Shown here: positions 44,493 to 55,739 of the stretch, one piece after another
How positions within the stretch are numbered: the stretch's first letter is position 1
Layout: the number at the start of each line of letters is the position of its first letter
Assembly (NCBI GenBank): GCA_963822435.1
Contig: CAWGHN010000003.1
Location: forward strand, 62,001-126,000
DNA from: JAUYQR01 sp963822435
GTDB lineage: Bacteria; Pseudomonadota; Alphaproteobacteria; Rhodobacterales; Rhodobacteraceae
DNA length: 64,000 bases
Direction of reading: 5' to 3'
The notes under the pieces: generated by a model
Told to the model about the DNA's origin: nothing
Databases searched by the model: none
Seen by the model: only the letters and a program-made list of their open reading frames with translations
Made by a program: the position numbers and the translations under genes

Positions 44493-45071
44493 ATGATCGT
44501 GAAACCACCCTCGGCCGACAGTCTCGCCGCCTCGGCCAAGGCCGCAGGCACCAAGGGTCCGCCCCCGGTGGATAAATGGAACCCGCCGTTCTGCGGCGAT
44601 CTCGATATCCGCATCGCCCGCGACGGGACCTGGTATTACCTCGGCACGCCCATCGGCCGCGCGCCCCTCGTCAAGCTCTTCTCCTCGATCCTGAAACGCG
44701 AGGGCGACGCCTACTTCCTCGTCACCCCCGTCGAAAAGGTCGGCATCAAGGTCGACGACGCCCCCCTCCTCGCCACCGATTTCGAGGCCACCGGCAAGGG
44801 CCGCGATCAGACCTTGCGTTTCTTCACGAAAACCGAAGATGAAGTCACCGCCGGCCCCGACCATCCGATCCGCGTTACCCGTGACCCCGACACCGGAGAA
44901 CCCGCACCCTACATCCTGATCCGCCGCAATCTGGAGGCGCTGATCGACCGGAAATCCTTCTACAGACTGGTTGATCTGGGCGTGAACGAGCAATATGGCG
45001 GGCAGTCGTGGTTTGGTCTATGGTCGGGCGGTCAGTTCTTCCCGGTCATCCCTGCTTCCGAATTGCCCTAA
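44493..45071 (+). CDS. DUF1285 protein
   Basis: 192 residues. The conserved region NPPFCGDLDIRIARDGTWYYLGTPIGR (about 30-56) and VEKVGIKVDDAPLLATDFEA (about 80-99) mark DUF1285. There is no signal peptide or membrane helix. Function unknown; the gene is regularly found beside moxR-DUF58 clusters in Rhodobacterales, from which it is divergent here. Confidence 0.9.
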   Translation: MIVKPPSADSLAASAKAAGTKGPPPVDKWNPPFCGDLDIRIARDGTWYYLGTPIGRAPLVKLFSSILKREGDAYFLVTPVEKVGIKVDDAPLLATDFEATGKGRDQTLRFFTKTEDEVTAGPDHPIRVTRDPDTGEPAPYILIRRNLEALIDRKSFYRLVDLGVNEQYGGQSWFGLWSGGQFFPVIPASELP

Positions 45072-45087
45072 CGAGTCTCAGCCCCCA

Positions 45088-45864
45088 ATGCCCCGTTTCG
45101 CCGCGAACCTGACGCTTCTGTTTACCGAAGTGCCGATGCTCGATCGCCCCGACTGGGCGGCGCGCTGCGGTTTCGACGGGGTCGAAGTGCTGTTTCCCTA
45201 CGACATCTCGATGACCGAATGGGAAAAGGCCCTGAACGGCGCGCCCGTGGCCCTGATCAACACGCCCCCCGGCGATTGGGCCTCTGGTGATCGTGGCTTC
45301 GCCGCCGTGCCGGGGATGGAGCTGCAGTTCCGCGACAGCTTCCTGCGCGCCGCCGAATACGCCACCCGCCTCGGTGCCGCGCGCCTGCATGTCATGGCGG
45401 GCGTCGCCAAAGGCCCGCTGGCCGAACAGTGCTACACCGAAAACCTCGCCTGGGCCGCCGCCGAAGCCCCCGGCCTGACCCTGACGCTGGAACCCCTGAA
45501 CCCGGATGACATGCCCGGCTACTTCCTGAACGATTACGATCAGGCCGCCCGCATCATCGACGATCTCGGCCAGACCCGCATCGGCATCCAGTTCGACCTG
45601 TGGCACGCCGCCCGCCTGCACGGCGATGCCCACGCCGTCTGGGATACCCACCGCCACCGCATCAACCACGTCCAGATCGCAGGCTTCCCCGCCCGCAACG
45701 AACCCGGCGGCGGCGGCTTCTCGCTCCCCGACCTCTGCGACGACATCGACGCCAACTCCCCAGACCTCTGGGTCTCCGCCGAATACCGCCCCGCCAAAGG
45801 CACCGCCCAGGGCCTCGGCTGGCTGACCGCGATGAAGGCCCGCAGCGCGCTCATCGGCGACTAA
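45088..45864 (+). CDS. hyi: Hydroxypyruvate isomerase
   Basis: 258 residues of the Hyi/xylose-isomerase-like TIM-barrel family. The pattern MPRFAANLTLLFTEVPMLDR, then GFDGVEVLFPYD, with TLEPLNPDDMPGYFL, FDLWHAARLHGD, INHVQIAGFPARNEPG and the final ISAEYRP-like VSAEYRPAKGT is that of Hyi, which interconverts hydroxypyruvate and tartronate semialdehyde in glyoxylate use. This suits the nearby glcDEF. It starts 16 bases after DUF1285. Confidence 0.92.
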   Translation: MPRFAANLTLLFTEVPMLDRPDWAARCGFDGVEVLFPYDISMTEWEKALNGAPVALINTPPGDWASGDRGFAAVPGMELQFRDSFLRAAEYATRLGAARLHVMAGVAKGPLAEQCYTENLAWAAAEAPGLTLTLEPLNPDDMPGYFLNDYDQAARIIDDLGQTRIGIQFDLWHAARLHGDAHAVWDTHRHRINHVQIAGFPARNEPGGGGFSLPDLCDDIDANSPDLWVSAEYRPAKGTAQGLGWLTAMKARSALIGD

Positions 45865-45926
45865 GGCTTGCCGCCCCCCCGCCTCACCCGCTAAATAGCC
45901 GCGACCCGAACCGCAGGACCCCGACA

Positions 45927-46112
45927 ATGCCCACCCCAGCGCCAGAAACCCAGACCGTCACCACCTGGAAGGTCGCCTGCGACGGTGGCGAGGGTGCGCT
46001 TGGCCATCCCCGCGTCTGGCTGACGATCCCCGCCGACACCGGCTATGTCGAATGTGGCTACTGCGACAAACGCTACGTCATCGACCGCGACCACGCGCAC
46101 GACGACCACTAA
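45927..46112 (+). CDS. Zinc-finger CHCC protein (NDUFS6-like)
   Basis: 61 residues with the zf-CHCC pattern C18, H27, C43 and C46 (VACDGGEGALGHPRVWL and VECGYCDKRYV). It is homologous to the zinc-binding mitochondrial complex-I subunit NDUFS6 and is found as a small free protein in alphaproteobacteria; a role in complex I assembly is inferred from that relation. It sits between hyi and polA. Confidence 0.9.
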   Translation: MPTPAPETQTVTTWKVACDGGEGALGHPRVWLTIPADTGYVECGYCDKRYVIDRDHAHDDH

Positions 46113-46240
46113 GCGTCGTCCCTCCCTCACCAGCCTACGGCCAAGGCAACACCGCTTTCTCCGCCGCCACCCCGCCAATCCGGGTGGCCCATCGCCACGC
46201 TTTCTGGCATTACTCAGGCCGTCACAGCGGGGAAGCACAC

Positions 46241-49072
<2,832 letters not shown>

Positions 49073-49211
49073 CGCCGCGTCAGCAGGGTGTCACCCCGCA
49101 ACCAAGGGCGCCTTGGAGAACCCGCTTCTCTTTGCGCACCGATCTTTGGAACAGACAATCACGACAAATCCGGTAGATTTATGAAAACAGCGAATCTGAC
49201 GGAGCACTGCC

Positions 49212-49340
49212 ATGACCAAGACGCTGATCGTTCCCAGCTTCGATGGCGTGCATCCGCACCATCACCGGGCTGACTTCCAGCCGCACGCCCGGATGGCCGA
49301 CCGTTCGCACAACGACCACGCCGAAAGGATCGCACCATGA
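49212..49340 (+). CDS. Small histidine-rich protein (42 aa)
   Basis: ATG 49212 to TGA 49340, with GGAG seven bases upstream. 42 residues: TKTLIVPSFDGVHPHHHRAD at the start, then FQPHARMADRSHNDHAERIAP, eight histidines in all. There is no signal peptide or membrane part. Its overlap with the next small gene (ATGA) supports translation. The His clusters suggest metal binding; function is unknown. Confidence 0.55.
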   Translation: MTKTLIVPSFDGVHPHHHRADFQPHARMADRSHNDHAERIAP

Positions 49341-49489
49341 ACCGCATCTTCCGCAAGCCCGCCCCCGGCGTTCCCGGCTACGCAGCCCTCGCGCTGTTCG
49401 TGGTGGCCTACCTGGGCGCGGCAGCCCTGATCATTGCTCCCGGCGCCCTTCTTCCCGGCGCGCCTGCGCAACACCAGAGCCAACCCTGA
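49337..49489 (+). CDS. Small membrane protein (50 aa)
   Basis: ATG 49337 to TGA 49489, 50 residues. A basic start MNRIFRKPAPGVPGYA precedes one helix (about residues 16-38, ALALFVVAYLGAAALIIAP) and a polar end. It overlaps the histidine-rich gene by four bases; GAAAGG lies before it. Function unknown. It ends before the convergent DUF1203 gene. Confidence 0.55.
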   Translation: MNRIFRKPAPGVPGYAALALFVVAYLGAAALIIAPGALLPGAPAQHQSQP

Positions 49490-49543
49490 GACCCACACCA
49501 AGTCCGCGACAAGCCCCTTGCGGTGCCACGCCATGCCGCAAGC

Positions 49544-49999
49544 TCACCGCTCGATGCGGCACTGATAGCAGGTATTCCGGGCGGACCGGACATGCAGATA
49601 CCGCACCCGTGGATCGGCAAACAGTTCCGCCGCCCGCGCCACGATTGCCCCCGTCGCCACCACTCCGCCAGTGCCATAAACGATCCGATCCTCCGCACCG
49701 TAGCCCCTGACGATATACTCGGGCGAAGCCAGCATCGCAGGCACCGCTTCCCCACCCCCCGCCGCGCAGGGGGCCGCGCACAGAAAGATCGGTCCGATCT
49801 CGGCATAGGGCTGTGGCGCGGGAAACGGGCGGTGCGCCAGCACCAGCATCTCTGCCCCCTCAGCAATCAGGCCCAGACAATGCCGGCACGGATTGCCCGC
49901 CCCGACAGCCACCTGCCGCTCCGGCACCTGCCCGTTGGCATCGGGCGCACCGGCCCGATACGCTGCCACCACATCTGTCGGTATCGCCACAAACCGCAT
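49544..49999 (-). CDS. DUF1203 protein
   Basis: 151 residues. NPCRHCLGLIAEGAEMLVLAHRPFPAPQPYAEIGPIFLCA (about 36-75, in pieces) and the end HVRSARNTCYQCRIER match DUF1203. It has six cysteines, with CRHC and CYQC pairs that could bind metal. ATG 49999 (MRFVAIPTDVV) is chosen over 50035. Function unknown. Confidence 0.88.
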   Translation of the reverse strand: MRFVAIPTDVVAAYRAGAPDANGQVPERQVAVGAGNPCRHCLGLIAEGAEMLVLAHRPFPAPQPYAEIGPIFLCAAPCAAGGGEAVPAMLASPEYIVRGYGAEDRIVYGTGGVVATGAIVARAAELFADPRVRYLHVRSARNTCYQCRIER

Positions 50000-50068
50000 G
50001 TCATCCTCCGTGCGCTTGCACGAAAGGTGCCCCACCTTGACCGACGGATCGACCCGATCCTTGCGCCT

Positions 50069-50440
50069 TCAGTCGCGCTCGACCAGCCGGCCCAGCACCC
50101 GCCCGCCCAGAATATGCAGATGGTAATGCGGCACCTCCTGCATCCCATGCGCGCCCGCATTGGTGATCGCGCGATAGCCATCCGGCCCCGCCAAGCCCAA
50201 TATCTCGCAAACCTTCGCCACCGTGCGGTGAAAATCCACCATCTCCTCTGCCGATGCCTCGGCGGCGAAATGGTCAAACGTCACATACGCCCCCTTCGGC
50301 ACCGCCAGCACATGCACCGGCGCCTGTGGGTGGATGTCGTGGAACACCAGCGTGTGCGGCGTCTCCATCACCGTCTTGTTCGGAATCTCGCCGCGCAGGA
50401 TGCGGGCGAAGATGTTGGTCGGATCATAGGTATATGCCAT
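50069..50440 (-). CDS. HIT-family nucleotide-binding protein
   Basis: 123 residues of the HINT type. NIFARILRGEIPNKTV and HDIHPQAPVHVLAVPKGAY near the start, and the active triad H105-x-H107-x-H109 in PHYHLHILGG, are intact. Such enzymes hydrolyse nucleoside phosphoramidates. It directly follows the glycosyltransferase gene (five bases). Confidence 0.95.
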   Translation of the reverse strand: MAYTYDPTNIFARILRGEIPNKTVMETPHTLVFHDIHPQAPVHVLAVPKGAYVTFDHFAAEASAEEMVDFHRTVAKVCEILGLAGPDGYRAITNAGAHGMQEVPHYHLHILGGRVLGRLVERD

Positions 50441-50445
50441 CGGTC

Positions 50446-52023
50446 TCAATCCACGAAAAGGTAATCGGTCGCTGCGATCTCGCGCGCCTTCTCGACCGGA
50501 ATGTCCAGAAATTCCGCCAGCGGCAAGGTGTTTTCATCCACGCTCGCCCCTTGCCTGATCCGCGCATACCCCGGCAGGTTCAGGTCGCGAATGCGCTCGC
50601 TTTCAAACTTCACGTCATAGCGGATCGTCGGCAACAGCCGGTCGATGGTGGCCCGCGGCGTGCGCTCGCTTGCCAGCCCCACCCGCGCCGCATGGCCGAT
50701 CAGGTAATCGTCGGTGAACTCGCATTCGATCTCCAGGATACGCACCGTGGCGCGGTCGCTGTGGAAATCCTGCATCAACTCGGTGTTGGCCGGGTCGACG
50801 CACAAGACCAGCCGGTCGGTCTGCCAGTAATCAAACAGCATCCGCACCAGCGCCCGCCGATGCCGCAGCCGCTTTTCCAGCGTGGTCTGGATTCCGCCAA
50901 GGTCCGGCAACGCCGTGTCCGCCTCGTTGAACAGGTAGTCGACCGCCGGCAGGTTGGTCACGCTGCGCACCCGGTCGACCAGCCGCTTGGCGACATGCCA
51001 TTTCTTGCACGTCACCATCATCAGCGTCCGGTCCCGCCCGATCGTCGTCTCCGCCTCCCAGAACCGAGGCGCGAAACGGCGCCCGATCCGGCCCCGCCCG
51101 GTCAGGAACTGAAACTGCCGCTTGCCCTCACCCGAGGTGCGAAAGGTCAGCCCGGTTTCGGCATAAAGCTCTCCCAGCCGCTGCTTCAACCGCCTGGCGT
51201 CGGCGCTGATCTTGCGCGCAAACAGGAAATCCTGCGTCAGCAGCATGTCATGGTGATCGTCATAGAACGTCACCGGCATCCCATAATCGCTGAACAACAG
51301 GAACGTCAGCGTCCGCGACCGGATTTCCCGGTCCGGCACCAGATGCCGCACGATGGTCTGAAAGAACGTCTCGTCCGGAATCCACGTCGTCGCGAAAAAC
51401 CGCACCACATCGCGCCGCTTGTCGCAAAACGCCAGCACCGCCTCCACCGTGCGCCGCCGCAGGCACCACCACTGGCTGCCGATCTGGATGCGCAGATCCG
51501 CCGGCACCTTGCGCGCCAACCCCAGCGACGCCTGCAACTGCATCGAACGGTAGAACCACGCCTTGCGACCGCGCTCGTTGAACCAGTGGCGATAGATCAG
51601 CCGTTCTTCCTTGATCCCGGTCTTGATCCAGTCGCTGTCAAAGAAATCAAAGGCTTCGATATAATCCGCCTCGTCGCTCTCCAGAAATCCGCGCACATAC
51701 TCCGCCGTCTTGATCGGCATGCAGTCGCCCGACAGCATGTAGAAATGCGTGGCCTGCGGAAACGCCGCAACCGCTGCCCGCACCGCCTCAAGCGTGGCCG
51801 CCACAAGGCTCCACTCGCCCCAGCCGCACTTCACCCGCCGCCGCGCAAACGCGACCGAAGGGTTCCCCGACAGCGCCGCACGGATGCGGTCATGGTCGCG
51901 TGCACTGGCGCGCGCATCGAAATGAATGGCAACAAAGTCACCCGCCGCCGTCAGGCGAACAGCCTGCGCGATGATCCCCTCGGGGTCTTTGTGACACAGC
52001 AGGATATAGGCGATCTTCGTCAT
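50446..52023 (-). CDS. Core-2/I-branching type glycosyltransferase
   Basis: 525 residues. The N-terminal half is a beta-1,6-N-acetylglucosaminyltransferase / xylosyltransferase-like (GT14) domain: IAYILLCHKDPEGIIAQAVRL, FYMLSGDCMPIKTAEYVRGFL, GSQWWCLRRRTVEAVL and IPDETFFQTIVRHL. The C-terminal 250 residues are an extra region with no fold I can name (MMVTCKKWHVAKRLVDRV, DYLFNEADTALPDLGG). No signal peptide, so it is cytoplasmic. It is divergent from a sulfotransferase gene, across a long inverted repeat, and may act on the same glycan; that is inference. Confidence 0.85.
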   Translation of the reverse strand: MTKIAYILLCHKDPEGIIAQAVRLTAAGDFVAIHFDARASARDHDRIRAALSGNPSVAFARRRVKCGWGEWSLVAATLEAVRAAVAAFPQATHFYMLSGDCMPIKTAEYVRGFLESDEADYIEAFDFFDSDWIKTGIKEERLIYRHWFNERGRKAWFYRSMQLQASLGLARKVPADLRIQIGSQWWCLRRRTVEAVLAFCDKRRDVVRFFATTWIPDETFFQTIVRHLVPDREIRSRTLTFLLFSDYGMPVTFYDDHHDMLLTQDFLFARKISADARRLKQRLGELYAETGLTFRTSGEGKRQFQFLTGRGRIGRRFAPRFWEAETTIGRDRTLMMVTCKKWHVAKRLVDRVRSVTNLPAVDYLFNEADTALPDLGGIQTTLEKRLRHRRALVRMLFDYWQTDRLVLCVDPANTELMQDFHSDRATVRILEIECEFTDDYLIGHAARVGLASERTPRATIDRLLPTIRYDVKFESERIRDLNLPGYARIRQGASVDENTLPLAEFLDIPVEKAREIAATDYLFVD

Positions 52024-52082
52024 GCCGGTCGGCGGTTTCCCCAAAGTCTCATGGACTGTTGCACTAAACTGATCCACCTTGC

Positions 52083-52130
52083 GTTGAAAATACAGAATTT
52101 CTTTGCTTTTCGGGGTAATTCTGTTTCAAC
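52083..52130. promoter_or_regulatory. Long inverted repeat between glycosyltransferase and sulfotransferase genes
   Basis: The left arm has GTTGAAAAT and ACAGAATT (52083-52099); the right arm has AATTCTGT and TTCAAC (52117-52130), complementary apart from a short insertion in the left arm. It is an AT-rich island in the 145-base divergent promoter region and is a good candidate for a shared operator. Confidence 0.6.
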
Positions 52131-52168
52131 GGCGCAACGCATGGTTACAGGCTGGTAGGGGTTTTGGC

Positions 52169-52987
52169 ATGGGGTTTCCCGGCACCTGGATGACGGAAAG
52201 CGAAAGCGTCGTCTACCGCGTCGTGCCGAAATGTGCCTGCTCGACCATTGGCCAGATCATGTTCTACTCCGATCACGGCCGCTTCTACGACGGTGACATC
52301 CACGACGCCACCGCCGGGATGCACAAATGGGCGATGGAGGGCAGCCAGCATAAGATCGAACGCAACGTGCGTGGCCACCGATCCTACGCCTTCACCTGCG
52401 TGCGCAACCCCTACACCCGCATCCTCAGTTCGTTCTTCGACAAGATCTGCGGCATCCAAAGGAACGGCAAACGCTACCGTGGCAACCTCGTGCCCCTCCT
52501 CATGCAGAAATACGGGATCGAGGTCGGGGGTGAGGACGGCAAGCAGGACTTCGACCAGATCGCCAGCTTCCGCCGATTCCTTCTGTTCGCCCGCGACACC
52601 ATCCGCTTCAAAAAACCGATGGAGCCTGACATCCACTGGTCCGCGATGGCGGGCCATGTCTCGACCTTCATCGTCAACGGCGGGCGCTACAACCACATCT
52701 TCTTCACCGAAGATTTCAACACCGGCATGCAGGCCGTGCTCGACAACATCACCGTCACGCACCCCGTCGACCTCAAGGCAATCCCCCGCTTCAACGAAAG
52801 CGAAGGCCACGGTCCCGCCCGCGCCCACCCGGTCGAGGCGTATTTCGACGATCTCTCGATGCACCTGATGTGGGAAATCTACAAACGCGACTTCCAGCTT
52901 TTCCGCTACGATTTCGACAATCCGGGGAACAAGCTGCCGAAAGGCCCGGTTGATCTTGACGAGGTTCACGCCAAACTGGGGGATTAA
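52169..52987 (+). CDS. Sulfotransferase family protein
   Basis: 272 residues of the sulfotransferase-2 type (carbohydrate sulfotransferase fold). The PAPS 5'-phosphosulfate loop is VPKCACSTIG (19-28). The 3'-phosphate site lies in CVRNPYTRILSSFF (about 77-90). It would transfer sulfate to a glycan or other small molecule. ATG 52169 is chosen because it brings the PAPS loop to the usual place. A GFA gene begins one base after the stop. Confidence 0.88.
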   Translation: MGFPGTWMTESESVVYRVVPKCACSTIGQIMFYSDHGRFYDGDIHDATAGMHKWAMEGSQHKIERNVRGHRSYAFTCVRNPYTRILSSFFDKICGIQRNGKRYRGNLVPLLMQKYGIEVGGEDGKQDFDQIASFRRFLLFARDTIRFKKPMEPDIHWSAMAGHVSTFIVNGGRYNHIFFTEDFNTGMQAVLDNITVTHPVDLKAIPRFNESEGHGPARAHPVEAYFDDLSMHLMWEIYKRDFQLFRYDFDNPGNKLPKGPVDLDEVHAKLGD

Positions 52988-52988
52988 G

Positions 52989-53381
52989 ATGGAAACCGTC
53001 TCCGGCGGCTGCCTTTGTGGCGCGCTCCGTGTCACCGCAACGGGAACTCCCTGGCGCGTCGGCATCTGCCACTGCCTCGACTGCCGCAGGAACCACGGCG
53101 CACCCTTCCACGCCTCGGCGATCTTCCCCGCCGACGCAGTGACCATCACCGGTATCTGGCACAGCTTTCAGGACCGGTCGTTCTGCCCCGCCTGCGGCTC
53201 CCCGGTCTTTGCCCGGATCGGCGACGAGATCGGGATCAACCTCGGCTCCTTCGACGAACCAAACCAGTTCCGCCCGACTTACGAACTGTGGACCATCCGC
53301 CGCGAAGCCTGGCTCCCACCCTTTCCGGGCCTCAAGTCCTACCGAAAGAACCGCGAAAACCCGGCCCGCACCGAACCCTGA
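52989..53381 (+). CDS. GFA / CENP-V type zinc protein
   Basis: 130 residues with the seven-cysteine pattern of the glutathione-dependent formaldehyde-activating (GFA) family: C8, C10, C27, C29, C32, C66, C69 (GGCLCGALR, CHCLDCR, FCPACGSPVF). Most members have unknown substrates; a detoxifying role is only suggested by the family name. It is co-transcribed with the sulfotransferase gene (one base between). Confidence 0.9.
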   Translation: METVSGGCLCGALRVTATGTPWRVGICHCLDCRRNHGAPFHASAIFPADAVTITGIWHSFQDRSFCPACGSPVFARIGDEIGINLGSFDEPNQFRPTYELWTIRREAWLPPFPGLKSYRKNRENPARTEP

Positions 53382-53384
53382 CCC

Positions 53385-54618
53385 TCACACCGGATCGTCC
53401 ACCCCCACACTCCGGAACCAGCGCACGATCGCCGCCCGCTCCTCCGGCTCCATGTAGCTCAGGTTCGCCGGTGGCATCGCATGGGTCACCCCCGCCTGCA
53501 GATAGATCCGCCGTGCCTCATGCGCGATCTGCGCCTCCGTCTCCAGCACCACCCCCTTCGGCGGCCAGTAGACCCCCTCATACCCCGGCTCCGCCGCATG
53601 GCACATCGAACAGCGCCCCTGCACGATGCCCACCACCTCGCTGAACCCCTCCGCACTCGCCAGCCGCAGCGCCTCGCCGCGCAAACTGGCCTCGCCAGCC
53701 GCCACCCGCATCGGCGCCGTCGACAACCACGCGATGATCAGAAACAGGATCACCGTCACCCCCCAGGTCCAGTGCGGATTGCCTTTGCGCGCGTGCTTGG
53801 TGTTGAACCAGTGCCGGATCGTGACGCCCATCAGGAACACGAGGCTCGCGATGATCCAATTGTATTCGCGTCGCGAAAACAAGCGGATAGTGGTTCGACA
53901 GCATCAGGAACACGACCGGCAGCGTCAGGTAGTTGTTGTGCGTGCTGCGCTGCTTGGCGATCTTGCCATATTTCGCGTCCGGCACCCGCCCCGCCTTCAG
54001 GTCGGCCACCACGATCCGCTGGTTCGGCATGATCACCATGAACACGTTGGCGCTCATGATCGTCGCGGTGAACGCGCCCAGATGCAAAAGCGCCGCCCGC
54101 CCGGAAAAGACCTGCGTGTAAAACCACGCCATCCCCACCAGCACCCCAAACAGTGCCACCATCAGCACCGTCTGGTTCGCGTTCACGAACACCCGGCACA
54201 ACGTCGTGTAGGCCACCCAGCCAAACGCCAGCGACGCAAGCGAGATCGCCACCGCCTGCCAGACCTCCAGTTCCATCACCGCCGGATCAATCAGGAACAT
54301 CTCCGCGCCGAGGTAATACACCAGCACCAGCATCGCGAACCCCGAAAGCCAGGTCGCATAGCTCTCCCATTTGAACCAGGTCAGGTGCTCCGGCATCATC
54401 TCCGGCGCCACGAGGTATTTGTTGATGTGGTAGAACCCCCCGCCATGCACCTGCCATTCCTCGCCATAGGCAAGTGGCGGCAGGCTGGGCGTCTTGCGCA
54501 AGCCAAGGTCCAACGCGATGAAATAGAACGAAGATCCGATCCACGCGATCGCCGTGATCACATGCGTCCAGCGCGCCGCGATCTCGATCCATTCCCACAG
54601 AACCACCCAGTCATACAT
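53385..54618 (-). pseudogene. puuD: Urate hydroxylase PuuD with cytochrome c domain, frameshifted
   Basis: Two frames make one protein of about 410 residues. From ATG 54618 it reads MYDWVVLWEWIEIAARWTHV and continues through membrane helices to LMLSNHYPLVFAT. One frame over, EYNWIIASLVFLMGVTIRHWFN continues to the end. The break is at about 53868, where one extra C (minus strand GCGACGCGAATAC) shifts the reading. PuuD is a membrane urate oxidase whose C-terminal cytochrome c domain holds the haem site CSMCH (here in QGRCSMCHAAEPGYEG). All else is intact. It is divergent from the LysR gene and starts the purine region. Confidence 0.88.
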
Positions 54619-54720
54619 CGCGCCGCTCCCCGTATGTCCCGAAACGCTATACTGCCGGGAACTCTTCTGTTAATCCATCTAAACGCCGCATCACTTTCAA
54701 CCCGTAACGAACAATCGCCC

Positions 54721-55641
54721 ATGTCCTACGTGAACAACATCCGCATGTTCGTCCGCGTCTACGATCTGGGCAGCATGTCCGCCGCCGCGCGCGATCAACG
54801 CACGTCGCCCGCCGTGGCCTCCGCCCGCATCTCGGAACTGGAAAAGCACCTCGGCGTGCGGCTCTTCAACCGCACCACCCGCTCGCTGCAACCCACCGAG
54901 AACGGCCGCATCTTCTACGATGGCGCTCGCCGCGTGCTCGAGGCGATCGACGATGCCGAAGCTGCGGTGATGGATGTCACGCAAAACCCGCGCGGCACGA
55001 TCTTCATTTCGGCACCCCTCGGCGTTGGCCGGCGCTTCATCGCGCCCCACGTCCCGGCCTTCAAGGATCTCTACCCCCTGATCGACGTCCGCCTGCGGCT
55101 GTCCGACCGCATCATCGACGTGGTCGCCGAAGGCATCGACGTCGCCTTCCACCTCGGCCTCCTCGACGACAGCACCCTCAAGGTGAAAACCATCGCCGAT
55201 TGCCCCCGCCTCCTCTGCGCCGCCCCCGCCTACATCGCGCGGCGCGGCATGCCCGAGGACGGCACCGCGCTTGTCCGCGACAAGCACGATTGCCTGAACC
55301 TGCGCTTCCCCGGCGCCAAGGAATTCCAGTGGGCGCTCGCCACCCCCGAAGGCCCGCGCCGGTTCGAAATCTCCGGCCCCTTCGAATCCGACGACGGCGA
55401 CGTGCTCACCGGCTGGGCGCTCGACGGTCGCGGCATCGTGCTGAAACCTGTGTTCGAGGTGGCCGACCACCTGCGCGCAGGCCGCCTCGTCCCCGTCGCC
55501 ACCGCCACGCCCCCCTTGCCAACCCAGCTTTCCTCGCTCAGCCAGCATCGCCGCCTGAAAGACCCAAAGGTCCGCCTCTTTACCGATTACATGGCCACCC
55601 GCATCCGCGACGAACTGCGCCGCGCCACCGAAGGCACCTGA
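54721..55641 (+). CDS. LysR-family transcriptional regulator
   Basis: 306 residues. The N-terminal winged helix reads MFVRVYDLGSMSAAARDQRT, SPAVASARISELEKHLGVRLFNRTTR (residues about 30-55). The effector domain begins RGTIFISAPLGVGRRFIAPHV, typical of the CrgA/AaeR-like LysR branch. It is divergent from puuD (102 bases, with TATACT at 54648-54653) and probably regulates puuD or the purine genes; the effector is unknown. Confidence 0.93.
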   Translation: MSYVNNIRMFVRVYDLGSMSAAARDQRTSPAVASARISELEKHLGVRLFNRTTRSLQPTENGRIFYDGARRVLEAIDDAEAAVMDVTQNPRGTIFISAPLGVGRRFIAPHVPAFKDLYPLIDVRLRLSDRIIDVVAEGIDVAFHLGLLDDSTLKVKTIADCPRLLCAAPAYIARRGMPEDGTALVRDKHDCLNLRFPGAKEFQWALATPEGPRRFEISGPFESDDGDVLTGWALDGRGIVLKPVFEVADHLRAGRLVPVATATPPLPTQLSSLSQHRRLKDPKVRLFTDYMATRIRDELRRATEGT

Positions 55642-55666
55642 AAAAGGCGGGACCCGAAGCCTCGCC

Positions 55667-55738
55667 TTTCATCTGTCCACAAGTATCCTCAGGGGGTGAG
55701 CCCGGCACGGGCGAGGGGGCGGAACGCCCCCTGCCACA
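55667..55738. repeat. Intergenic repeat with hairpins, copy A
   Basis: TTTCATCTGTCCACAAGTAT (55667-55686) is shared, but for one base, with 60097-60116. It is followed by hairpins GCCCG/CGGGC (55700-55712) and GGGGGCG/CGCCCCC (55715-55731). It lies between the convergent LysR and DUF2125 genes and probably ends transcription. Confidence 0.65.
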
Positions 55739-55739
55739 C

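Noticed and set aside
53860..53882. Programmed frameshift in puuD
   Set aside because: No slippery heptamer or downstream pseudoknot is evident, and two other genes show the same type of single-base insertion; mutation or sequence error is simpler.
55700..55731. Riboswitch or sRNA in the LysR-DUF2125 gap
   Set aside because: The gap holds only two short GC hairpins of a repeat found elsewhere; convergent genes make transcript ends more likely.
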